This document shows, in pieces, positions 7,733 through 15,731 of a stretch of DNA of 20,616 bases. Under the pieces are notes generated by a model. The model saw only the letters and a list, made by a program, of their open reading frames with translations, made no database searches and had not been told where the DNA came from. Position numbers and translations under genes: made by a program. Source of the DNA: CAZPHU01 sp964586285 (GTDB lineage Bacteria; Fibrobacterota; Chitinivibrionia; Chitinivibrionales; CAYFVL01); the NCBI GenBank assembly GCA_964586285.1, contig CAZPHU010000069.1, positions 1 through 20,616 of the forward strand, read 5' to 3'. Every line of letters starts with the position of its first letter. The stretch's first letter is position 1.

Positions 7733-10700
7733 ATGTTCATTCACATACGTATTGCATTTATCTCGATGGTTCTTTTATCGCTTGCCGTTTATGCCGATTT
7801 CGACCGCAGGATCCCCGTCGAAGCTTGTGGGCTGACATCAGATACATCCATATGCTACTACGACGGTAACCGAACGGTAACGGTGGGCAGGGATGTTAAC
7901 ACCCTTCGGAATTTGTTTCGAATCTGCCTGAGCATAGATACCCTGGAGGGAGTAATAAAACCATTGCGGGTTGTGCTTGCGGTGGATGGAACCAGCAGTA
8001 TGTGCAGGGATGGGGCGAAATTTCACAATGACATTTATGACATGCGTATAGAGGCCGCCAATTTGTTTATCGATTCACTTGCGCAAAGAAGCCGCGAATC
8101 GGAGGTCGGTTTAGTAGCATTCTTTGAGCGCTTGCCTTACAACAGAGTGTTTTCCGCCGTTGAGCTTACCGACCGGTCGAACATAAACGATCTTAAACAA
8201 CATGTTGAAACCGCTTCCTGCGAGGCGATCGGCTGGGGCAGAAGAAAAACACGTGAGGCCGGCGGAATACTTGCAACCTACATCGGAAATGCTCTGGTGG
8301 GTGCTTTAGAGCTTGTGGATGAGGATTACGACAGAATAGCCGAGACTCACACCAGGCATATTATTATTCTCACCGACGGGCAATGGGATGATGACGAAAC
8401 GCCTCGGACGATCCTTAATCAATATCAGAGAGCAAATCCCGGACGGGAGTTGCCGACAATCCACGGAGTATTTCTTTCCGACAGTGCCTGGCACGTTAAT
8501 CATGGGGAAGTTGCTTTTCCGGAAGGAGAAGAGCTGGAGTATGTGGTAAACGAAACCGGAGGGATCTTTATCAGCAACGCTCAGCCCGTCAACATAGTGG
8601 AAAGACTTCTCGGCCTGCTTGAGCAAATAACCCAACATCAGATGCAAACACTTCAGAGCTTTTCCATCACAGACCTGGCTACGGGTCAATCCCACAGCGC
8701 CGATGTTTCACGGCTGACCGATGGTGAAAACGACTGGTTGGCTCAGGCGAGCAATTTCGATCTGAAAATCGGAGAAAACAAGTTTCTGCTTTCCAAAACG
8801 GTTGGGGGTGAAGAGATAAACGACACTCTTGTCGTAAACAGAAAAGACGGCACCCATACAAATCCGGGCAACGGTTTTACTATCAGCTGCGCCCCCGATA
8901 CTCTGCACATGGAGATTTCATCCAGTCCCGATAGACTGTACGCCGGATCATTTTCGTCCGCGGAAATGGAAGTATCGCAGGAAGATTTACCTCTTTTTCA
9001 ACCGGCCAATACCGTTGTGCGGGTCTGTCGACCATATTCGACCCAGGACGGTGCATCGGTGGTGATGCATTTTGACGGGACACTGTCCTACGATGTGGGC
9101 CGGGGTAACGTTATGGGAAATCCCGATTACACCGATGAGGACGCACTGTTTGGCCGGAGTATTTCCGGCGGCCGGATAGAAGCATCTGTCGGTGCCCTGC
9201 AGGGTGAGGCAGTTTTGGCTGCATGGATTAAGCCGGACGATGAAACCGCGGATGCAGTGATATTCAGCAGCGAGAATTTCACCTTCGGGATGCGAGACGG
9301 CCACCTCTATTTCATCGACGGTACCGATACACTCGGCGATGCCGATACATTGAAAAGCCGGGGTTATGTGGACAGGGATGTGTGGCAGCATGTTGCCGTT
9401 GTAAGGAGAGTGCAAAGTGTTTGGCTTTATATAAACGGCCTTACGGCAAGTGAAGCTGTTTCGTATACGGCGCCGCTTGGAAGCGATCCGGATCGGCCGC
9501 TGATAATCGGTCCGGTGGATGGTTATACGCTGGATGAAGTCTCTTTGAGTGAAAGGGTAATAACAGAGACGGTAAACGGCGTATCGATGCTTCGGATTCC
9601 GACCGTTAGCGGGGTTGGTTGGTCGGAAAGCGACTCAACCACCACCGGCTCAGTAATGAATATTTCAGAGTTGGAATGGCAAGACGGGATTAGCCGATTC
9701 TCCTACACGGTTTCCGAACCCCGGACCGGTATCATACAGGCGATCGGCAACCTCAAAAATGGAGCAGCATGGTCGAAAATGGGTGAGCCGGTTGAATTCC
9801 TGTTCGCCGGCGTTTATGCCGAGGCCGATTTTTTCGATATGTCCGGCGACGGGTACCTCGACAGAATAGTAGTCAGTTTAAGTCAAACCGATCATGATCT
9901 CTATTCCGAACTGCCCGACGTATCCGATCTTGTGGAGAACATACGTATCGAGACGCTCGAAAACCAAATCATCCATCTTAACCCGCTGAGCATCGACAGA
10001 ATCGACGATTCGAGTTTTCTGATTAGTCTGGATGAGCACACGACCGGACCATATGAAACCGGATGGAAAAGTGCACGGATTACATTCAGTAAGACACCTC
10101 TTACTATCGACAGCTTACCTGTTGTAGTCGATCGAATAAACGACAGGGCGGGTGCAGTGGTCCAGAAAGCAATTTATATCGACAACCCTAGGGGCCGCGA
10201 TACTCTGATCGCCCACTTAAGCGAACCGGTCTCCTGCCTACACACGACACGTGAGAAACCAGGCGAGGTTTTTTACTACTACAAATCAGACGGGCGCGAT
10301 ACAAGAATTCTAAACAGAGCGCTATTTGCCCAGTCGTGCACAGAGGAGTTTACCTCGGTTTACAGGATTGTGCTGGATGAAGATACCGATATATATCCAT
10401 ACAGCGACAGCCTTCAGCTGGTTGCTTTTGCCTCGGATCACTGGAGTAATTTGCCTCCTCCGCCCGAGCGTGCTCTTAAGAAGCGAATCGAGTCAAGTGG
10501 ACAAAACGCGGTCGTGATATCCGTGAGTCCAAATCCATTTGATCCCACTGAACCGAATATCGATCTTTTGCCCCAAAATATCAAAGACGCCTACGCGGGT
10601 GTAATAAGAGGGCTTAATGTCGGGACTCTGATATCTATTTCCACCGATAAGCCTCTGCAGAAACAGGGTGAAAATTACGGTTGGGCAACGGTGATCGATG

Positions 10701-10900
10701 CGGTGGGAAATCGGGTCAAAGGTGCCCTGCCCGTTCAGAGGGCGAATGAAGAAAATGAACGATTGTATGGTGTGGTATGGGACGGTACCAATGAAAACGG
10801 ACGAATTGTTGGTCCGAATGCCTATCTTTTGGTAATCAGAGTGAAGGATATCGAGGGCAAAGATATTTTAGACCGAACAAAGGTCGGTGTAGCCAGGTAG
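7733..10900 (+). CDS. Secreted VWA and LamG domain protein sharing its C-terminal half with the fibro-slime protein
   Basis: A 1055-residue exported protein. The ATG at 7733 is chosen over earlier in-frame TTG (7667) and ATG (7688) because GGGAG precedes it and it opens a clean signal peptide (MFIHIRIAFISMVLLSLAVYA). A von Willebrand A domain (~80-310) has a metal-site set D85-x-T87-x-S89, T182 and D215. The usual first Ser of DxSxS is Thr. A concanavalin-like LamG domain (~440-610; AAWIKPDD, WQHVAVVRR, LDEVSLSERV) follows. The C-terminal half starts with DMSGDGYLDRIV (702-713), an EF-hand-like loop lacking the final acidic ligand, and continues with the module seen in the upstream protein: SEPVSC, then IDAVGNRV, VWDGTNENGRIV and AYLLVIRVKD. 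The domains indicate a surface protein binding ligands through a metal site and a lectin-like fold. The actual ligand is unknown. Confidence 0.85.
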   Translation: MFIHIRIAFISMVLLSLAVYADFDRRIPVEACGLTSDTSICYYDGNRTVTVGRDVNTLRNLFRICLSIDTLEGVIKPLRVVLAVDGTSSMCRDGAKFHNDIYDMRIEAANLFIDSLAQRSRESEVGLVAFFERLPYNRVFSAVELTDRSNINDLKQHVETASCEAIGWGRRKTREAGGILATYIGNALVGALELVDEDYDRIAETHTRHIIILTDGQWDDDETPRTILNQYQRANPGRELPTIHGVFLSDSAWHVNHGEVAFPEGEELEYVVNETGGIFISNAQPVNIVERLLGLLEQITQHQMQTLQSFSITDLATGQSHSADVSRLTDGENDWLAQASNFDLKIGENKFLLSKTVGGEEINDTLVVNRKDGTHTNPGNGFTISCAPDTLHMEISSSPDRLYAGSFSSAEMEVSQEDLPLFQPANTVVRVCRPYSTQDGASVVMHFDGTLSYDVGRGNVMGNPDYTDEDALFGRSISGGRIEASVGALQGEAVLAAWIKPDDETADAVIFSSENFTFGMRDGHLYFIDGTDTLGDADTLKSRGYVDRDVWQHVAVVRRVQSVWLYINGLTASEAVSYTAPLGSDPDRPLIIGPVDGYTLDEVSLSERVITETVNGVSMLRIPTVSGVGWSESDSTTTGSVMNISELEWQDGISRFSYTVSEPRTGIIQAIGNLKNGAAWSKMGEPVEFLFAGVYAEADFFDMSGDGYLDRIVVSLSQTDHDLYSELPDVSDLVENIRIETLENQIIHLNPLSIDRIDDSSFLISLDEHTTGPYETGWKSARITFSKTPLTIDSLPVVVDRINDRAGAVVQKAIYIDNPRGRDTLIAHLSEPVSCLHTTREKPGEVFYYYKSDGRDTRILNRALFAQSCTEEFTSVYRIVLDEDTDIYPYSDSLQLVAFASDHWSNLPPPPERALKKRIESSGQNAVVISVSPNPFDPTEPNIDLLPQNIKDAYAGVIRGLNVGTLISISTDKPLQKQGENYGWATVIDAVGNRVKGALPVQRANEENERLYGVVWDGTNENGRIVGPNAYLLVIRVKDIEGKDILDRTKVGVAR

Positions 10901-11007
10901 AATCAATCTAAGAACATACATTACCGATGGAAAGAAATTAAGCCCGACATAGCATTGCATCTTTTGTTATTTTTCATTATATCAAAGTTAGATAATTTCG
11001 GCAGCAT

Positions 11008-11034
11008 TTGGATCAAAAAGAGCTATCTTATAAA
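11008..11034 (+). promoter_or_regulatory. Weak promoter candidate upstream of the barrel-TPR gene
   Basis: TTGGAT (11008-11013) and TATAAA (11029-11034) are 15 bases apart, shorter than ideal, in the 269-base gap between the VWA/LamG gene and the next start. The rest of that gap shows no gene and no clear terminator. Confidence 0.3.
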
Positions 11035-11169
11035 TGGGGGGCTGATTGAAGGTGTCCTGCTCAAGGCGTTTTTAGCGCTTTGATTATGACATCCATTCTA
11101 AGCCGCGGGAAAAAAGTGATTCAGGGGCGTTTTAAGAATGCGGCCCCAGTAAATACAAGAGAGGTTCCA

Positions 11170-13500
11170 ATGAATAAATCGAGAAATACTTTCACATGCA
11201 CAGTAGTATTTCTTTTTTACCTGGTTACAGCACACGTTACTCCGCTTTATTCGGACGGGCTTCCCGGCGAATATATCGTAACTCAGCGGTGGCGTGACTT
11301 ATTTGCGGGTGTTTCACCCCTGAGTAATCCGGCATTCCTCACCGAAGCCAACTACATTACTTTCCGCGGTGCTTTCTCACCTACCATGCAAAACGAATTC
11401 AAGCTCTGGGAACTTGGCGTAACCGTGCCGATCGGTATGTACCAATCCGCGGGATTCACCTGGGTCGGGGAAGATGACGGCACGGTCAATGAGGCGGAAG
11501 TTATCGAGGGCAGGCTTGTTCCCGGAGAAGAGACCTACGAATCTCAGAACAATTTCTTCATGCTTTCATATGCGATCAATCCCTGGAAGCGACTGAGCGT
11601 TGGAGGAAGTTTCACGGTAGCGCATCAGAGCACTTTCGGTGATCCCCGGGTCGGCTACGGTCTGGATTTGGGAGCAAGTTACCGAGTTTTTCGACATCCG
11701 ATCCTTGGAGATCATGTGGCCGGGCTTCTATTTCAGAATGCAGTATCGCCCAGAATCAACATAAACGATCCCGGTGGGTATTCGGTGAACATGAAAATGT
11801 CGTGGTTGATGAAATTCTGGGAAGGGCGTATAGAGACCGGCTTTGATGTTGATCTGAAGGATTTTCTGGCCAAGAGTGAAGACTTCTTAGAGCAGGCCGG
11901 TGACGGAAATTACGAAGAGGGAGCAAGAAGGTATGTAGAGGGTGTAAAGCAGATTGAATCCGATTTCAATTACAGACTTGGCCTCTGGGCTTTAAGGGTA
12001 CTTAACGCATACTTCCAGATAGGTACCGGATATTGGGGGCTTGTAGGTGGAATAAATGTGCCCTCTGTCAACAACGGACGTGATTTCGCTGTTATGTATC
12101 AGTACATGTCAATGACTGACGACGAGCTGGCCAGCTCCCACACGTTTTATGTACGGACCGAGCTTGGAAAGCATCGGGAAGAGCTTTACGCCCGAAAGAT
12201 GGCCCGCATGGCCAGCATCATGCCAAACGAGCTGTACAACAAGGCGCTGCGTTTGTATACGGCCGGCAAATACTGGGATGCTTTTTTCGTGTTCGGGCAG
12301 ATTGTCTCCAAATTCCCCGACTTCTTTAAAAACGACTGGGTGCAGTACTACAGGGGAAGTTGTATGGAAGAGCTGGATATGCGTGAAGAAGCTCTTAAGC
12401 ATTATTCGACGATGAAAGAGAAGTATTCGCGCAGCAATGTTGTACCTCTGACCGATCTGGGTATAATGAGAATTCAATACCGCAACGACAACAATGTTTC
12501 GGTAGAGCAGCAGTTTAAGCTTCTCGATAAAGACAACGTATCCGATTCGCTAAAGTACCATGCGTTTTATCTCATGGGTGAAACCCGGATGAAAATGGAA
12601 AACTACAGAGAGGCGATTCAGCTGTTCTCGCTCATTCCCGAAAGCCATCCCGAATACATCTTCGCACAACACAGCATGGCGGTCTGTTACGTTTTTGAGA
12701 TGAATCTCGATCAGGCCATGGCAAGCCTCGAAAACTGTCTGCAGTCGATGCTTGTTACCAGGGCTCAGGAAGAAGTATACGCTCGCTCCTGTGTGCTTCT
12801 GGGCTATCTTTTCTATGAGGAAAATTCCTTATCCAAGGCGGTAACCGCCTTGAGAATGGTTCCTCAGGACAGCTACTATTATGAAGACGCCTTGTTGGGA
12901 CTTGGATGGTGTGCGCTAAAGGCACGTCAGTGGGTAGACTGTATTCAGGCGGGTGAAAACCTTATGAAAATATCAGACAAACCGGAGCTACAGGCCGAAG
13001 CGTCTCTGCTGAAAGCCTACGGATTGCTGATGCAGAAAAACTACGACCAGTCGGATATGCTGCTTGGAAACACAATAAAGATGCTTGACGATATCAAGAG
13101 CCCTTCCCTGACCGAGCTGGCGGACAAGCGCGAGCAGTATCGGGAAGTCAGACAAGAGTACAGTTCACTTGCCGAGGATGCGACCCGGATGTCTCTGGTC
13201 GATCCTTCCTCCACGGCTATGCAGATAATTGACAGCCTTCACACAAACCAGAAAAACAGACTCGAGGACATAAATGACTATCTATCATTCAGCGACCAGT
13301 TTGTCCGCAGGCGGTTTTTCGCCCGGAACATAGACAAGATCAAAGAGGATGTAGAGTATGCCTACGCGGTAATCCAGAAAATCAAAAACCGTCAACCCGA
13401 CGTCGAGGCAAATCAGAAAATGATGAAAGAGAAAGAAAATATCGACGAGGAGATGGAGAAACTCGAGGAAGAGATGAAGCAACTCGAGGAGCAGGAGTAG
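11170..13500 (+). CDS. Exported outer-membrane-barrel-like protein fused to TPRs and an acidic coiled coil
   Basis: A 776-residue protein that I do not recognise as one named family. ATG 11170 is preferred over an upstream in-frame TTG (11080) because AGAGG lies 6 bases before it and it opens a signal peptide (MNKSRNTFTCTVVFLFYLVTAHVTPLYS). Residues ~30-335 alternate in short amphipathic strands (VSPLSNPAFL, YITFRGAFSP, RLSVGGSFTV, YGLDLGASYRVF), as in outer-membrane barrels of the PorV/UPF0164 type. Residues ~351-640 are helical tetratricopeptide-like repeats (ALRLYTAGKYWDAFFVFGQI, AFYLMGETRMKMENYREAIQ, LLGLGWCALKARQW). Residues ~745-776 are a highly charged coiled coil ending EEEMKQLEEQE. 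The TPRs probably face the periplasm and bind partners. The stop abuts a heptamer repeat array. A link to surface delivery of the two upstream proteins is inferred from gene order. Confidence 0.75.
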   Translation: MNKSRNTFTCTVVFLFYLVTAHVTPLYSDGLPGEYIVTQRWRDLFAGVSPLSNPAFLTEANYITFRGAFSPTMQNEFKLWELGVTVPIGMYQSAGFTWVGEDDGTVNEAEVIEGRLVPGEETYESQNNFFMLSYAINPWKRLSVGGSFTVAHQSTFGDPRVGYGLDLGASYRVFRHPILGDHVAGLLFQNAVSPRININDPGGYSVNMKMSWLMKFWEGRIETGFDVDLKDFLAKSEDFLEQAGDGNYEEGARRYVEGVKQIESDFNYRLGLWALRVLNAYFQIGTGYWGLVGGINVPSVNNGRDFAVMYQYMSMTDDELASSHTFYVRTELGKHREELYARKMARMASIMPNELYNKALRLYTAGKYWDAFFVFGQIVSKFPDFFKNDWVQYYRGSCMEELDMREEALKHYSTMKEKYSRSNVVPLTDLGIMRIQYRNDNNVSVEQQFKLLDKDNVSDSLKYHAFYLMGETRMKMENYREAIQLFSLIPESHPEYIFAQHSMAVCYVFEMNLDQAMASLENCLQSMLVTRAQEEVYARSCVLLGYLFYEENSLSKAVTALRMVPQDSYYYEDALLGLGWCALKARQWVDCIQAGENLMKISDKPELQAEASLLKAYGLLMQKNYDQSDMLLGNTIKMLDDIKSPSLTELADKREQYREVRQEYSSLAEDATRMSLVDPSSTAMQIIDSLHTNQKNRLEDINDYLSFSDQFVRRRFFARNIDKIKEDVEYAYAVIQKIKNRQPDVEANQKMMKEKENIDEEMEKLEEEMKQLEEQE

Positions 13501-13629
13501 AAGACGGAAGACGGAAGACGNNNNNNNNNNNNNNNNNNNNNNNNNNNNNNNNNNNNNNNNNNNNNNNNNNNNNNNNNNNNNNNNNNNNNNNNNNNNNNNN
13601 NNNNNNNNNNNNNNNNNNNNCGGAAGACG
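13498..13629 (+). repeat. Heptanucleotide tandem repeat (GAAGACG unit) interrupted by the assembly gap
   Basis: Perfect AAGACGG units begin at the stop codon of the barrel-TPR gene (TAGAAGACGGAAGACGG...). They run into the Ns and resume as CGGAAGACGAA after the gap (13621-13631). The unit and coding-sense orientation match the array at 781-858. The true copy number is unknown because the gap lies inside the array. Confidence 0.85.
13521..13620. other. Assembly gap of 100 Ns
   Basis: Exactly 100 undetermined bases, the usual placeholder for a scaffold join of unknown length. Both edges carry the same heptamer repeat, so the assembler probably failed on the tandem array. Real sequence, possibly including a gene, may be missing. 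Confidence 0.95.
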
Positions 13630-13673
13630 AATATAGGGTCGGTTGGTTGTTAATCGTGTGCGAGATGGTGGTG

Positions 13674-13706
13674 AAAAAGGCCGGGGCTTTGCTTCGGCCT
13701 TTTTTT
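13674..13706 (+). terminator. Strong intrinsic terminator after the exported-protein genes
   Basis: GGCCGGGGC (13679-13687), a TTT loop and GCTTCGGCC (13691-13699) form a 9-bp stem with two G-U pairs. An A-tract (13674-13678) precedes it and a T-tract (13700-13706) follows, so it could also act on minus-strand transcripts. It separates the exported-protein genes from the glycosyltransferase genes. Confidence 0.85.
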
Positions 13707-13728
13707 GTGAGCAATCAAGAGATCATCC

Positions 13729-13757
13729 TTGAATTCTGCCGGAAACCATGATAAGAT
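13729..13757 (+). promoter_or_regulatory. Promoter candidate for the glycosyltransferase operon (extended -10)
   Basis: TTGAAT (13729-13734), a 17-base spacer and TAAGAT (13752-13757) preceded by TGA give an extended -10 (TGATAAGAT). It lies just past the terminator and about 55 bases before the first start codon of the small ORF. Confidence 0.5.
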
Positions 13758-13812
13758 TTTGCTGTTAAACAATTAAACACGTTTCCGTCAGAAGCTCACT
13801 TCCCCGGCCGAA

Positions 13813-13959
13813 ATGATGAAAAAAAAGATTATAGTACACCTCTTTATAGCCCACGCGACACTTGTTTTCGCAATTTCCATGCTGCTTACAGTCACTAAAT
13901 GGTTCCCTTACGGATCTCTAACTATCGGGTTACGTGAATGGCTGTACAAGGTTTTTTGA
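13813..13959 (+). CDS. 48-residue single-span membrane protein overlapping the first GT-C gene
   Basis: A short open frame starts at the ATGATG at 13813. The product opens MMKKK, has one hydrophobic helix (about residues 6-29: IIVHLFIAHATLVFAISMLL), then a short polar stretch with aromatic residues ending EWLYKVF. Lys-before-helix polarity suggests the N-terminus stays inside. The stop TGA (13957-13959) lies 22 bases inside the next gene in a different frame, an arrangement that favours translational coupling. This is useful because the downstream start has only a weak GGG ribosome site. Against it, no good ribosome site precedes the ATG itself. I do not recognise a family. It may be a small partner of the membrane glycosyltransferases, a coupling leader peptide, or chance. 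Confidence 0.45.
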   Translation: MMKKKIIVHLFIAHATLVFAISMLLTVTKWFPYGSLTIGLREWLYKVF

Positions 13960-15731
13960 GCGTACTTGCCGTTTTTTGGCTTACGGCGGTCTATGTCGGC
14001 TGCGGTGAATCCATCCTTTTACTGCTTCGCATGACCGATCAATACAAGGGCTCAATCAGGGGCCTTGTCTCCTTTGCTCTCGGATTTGGAGTTGTAGGAA
14101 ATGCCGTTATGCTGCTGGGTTTTTTCGGCATCCTCACTCCCCTTTCGGTGATTCTTATACCATCCCTGTTGTCGATCCCATCATTAATCGTGCTCAGAAG
14201 GCTAAATTTGACGGCAATCGTACGGCAAGTTTTGTCCAGCCTCTCATCTTACAAAAGAGCATGCCCTCTTTTTTTCTACCTTTTGATATTGCTTGTGGTC
14301 GGTTACTGGGCACGCTCCCTTTTGCCTCCCACAGGCTTTGACGGGCTTATGTATCACCTCTCGACCGTGAAGCTCTACTTGAGAGAAGGCGGGTTTTGGG
14401 ACATCTACTTCAATCCCCAAACTGACTTTCCAATGCTTACCGAAATGCACTTCATGATTGGCCTGGCTCTCAAAAACGATATTGTCGCCAAAGGGATCGC
14501 ATTCATTCAGCTTGTTGCCGCGACTATTCTTGTGCTCAAACTCACCTCGGAAATCATCGAAAATAAAAAGGCTCTCATCCTTTCCATACTCATTTTCATG
14601 ACACTTTCGGTTATAATCGCAAATGGATCAAATTGCGACGTTGATATCGGACAGGCATTATGGACCGTATTGGCCGCCCGGCTGCTGTACGACTATCTCA
14701 GAGACTCCAACCTCAAAAAACTTCTTGTTCTAAGTGTAATTGCCGGTCTGGCTGTTGGCTCTAAAATCTTTGGGGTTTTTGTTGTTCCACTCCTATCGAT
14801 TCTTTTTATCGTTTACCGAAAGCGTGATGTTTTTTCCTCGCGGACGATGGCCGAACTCTCAATCCTGATTATCATACCATGTTTGATCGGGGCGCCCTGG
14901 TACCTTAAAAGCTTAGCCTATAATGGGACTCTTTTTTTGGGAAAGACAGGCGAAGTACACTCGGCTTATATTTCATTCTGGCCGGCCTTTTTCTCCGGCC
15001 TCACCGATATGGCAAAAAGAGTTATCTCCGCCCCGTGGATGTATACACTGTTTCCATCCGAGCACGAAGGAGATGCATTCGGCCCGATTTTTATCATAGT
15101 GCTTCCATGGCTGTTGTTTATAAAAGGAAAACCCGAGCGAGTTAAATTCTACCTCCTCGCATCAGTACTGTACCTCTTACAGAAGATTGCAATGGACAGT
15201 TTCGTCCTGGAAAGAGGCAGCAGTATACGATATACAATCTCGACGCTGGTTTTTCTCGTACCCCCAACCGTATGGACTCTGTTCAGATTGAAAAAACTTA
15301 TGCCCGCGCAGTTTAGAATCATCTACACTCTGGTGCTGATAATTATCACCACCAACGGCCTTGTCTTTTTTAAAAGATACAATCGCGAATGGATCGCCCA
15401 TGCCCTTCAAAGAAACAGAAGCGAATACCTGCACTCGGTACTTCCCGAATACGCGGTAATAGAAAAGATAAACAGCCTGCCCGATGATAGTGTAGTGATG
15501 CCGGTGTATAACTTCTCCGAATATCTCATAGATATCCCGTACATAAACTCTTATCGCAGCTACGATTCGACAAAGGACATGTTAAGAGATCTCAAAGAAA
15601 AGAATATCGGATATATCTTCGGCAACAACACGCTGGATACCGCCGAAAACAAAAATCCCTTTCCGCAAATATCCAATAAGGAACTGATTTTTGAAGCGAA
15701 TGGATTTACTCTCTTCAGACTCGACCACTAA
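13938..15731 (+). CDS. GT-C-like multi-spanning membrane glycosyltransferase (family 39/RgtA-like)
   Basis: A 597-residue protein with around ten or more hydrophobic helices and a soluble C-terminal tail of about 100 residues. Between the early helices is an extracytoplasmic loop PPTGFDGLMYHLSTVKLYLR containing D135 in a D-x3-YH setting. GT-C enzymes that use polyprenyl-phosphate sugars carry an acidic catalytic residue at this place. PMLTEMHFMIGLAL next to it also fits the family. It would transfer a sugar from a lipid-phosphate carrier to an envelope acceptor outside the inner membrane; donor and acceptor cannot be read from sequence. It overlaps the 48-codon ORF upstream by 22 bases and the next membrane protein downstream by 32. 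The family is fairly sure and the substrate unknown. Confidence 0.75.
   Translation: MAVQGFLSVLAVFWLTAVYVGCGESILLLLRMTDQYKGSIRGLVSFALGFGVVGNAVMLLGFFGILTPLSVILIPSLLSIPSLIVLRRLNLTAIVRQVLSSLSSYKRACPLFFYLLILLVVGYWARSLLPPTGFDGLMYHLSTVKLYLREGGFWDIYFNPQTDFPMLTEMHFMIGLALKNDIVAKGIAFIQLVAATILVLKLTSEIIENKKALILSILIFMTLSVIIANGSNCDVDIGQALWTVLAARLLYDYLRDSNLKKLLVLSVIAGLAVGSKIFGVFVVPLLSILFIVYRKRDVFSSRTMAELSILIIIPCLIGAPWYLKSLAYNGTLFLGKTGEVHSAYISFWPAFFSGLTDMAKRVISAPWMYTLFPSEHEGDAFGPIFIIVLPWLLFIKGKPERVKFYLLASVLYLLQKIAMDSFVLERGSSIRYTISTLVFLVPPTVWTLFRLKKLMPAQFRIIYTLVLIIITTNGLVFFKRYNREWIAHALQRNRSEYLHSVLPEYAVIEKINSLPDDSVVMPVYNFSEYLIDIPYINSYRSYDSTKDMLRDLKEKNIGYIFGNNTLDTAENKNPFPQISNKELIFEANGFTLFRLDH

Noticed and set aside
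8987..9415. 142-codon minus-strand open frame opposite the LamG domain
   Set aside because: It lies entirely within the well-supported VWA/LamG gene and shows no recognisable domain or ribosome site.
11080..11169. Upstream TTG start for the barrel-TPR protein
   Set aside because: It would bury the signal peptide behind about 30 polar residues; ATG 11170 has AGAGG at good spacing.
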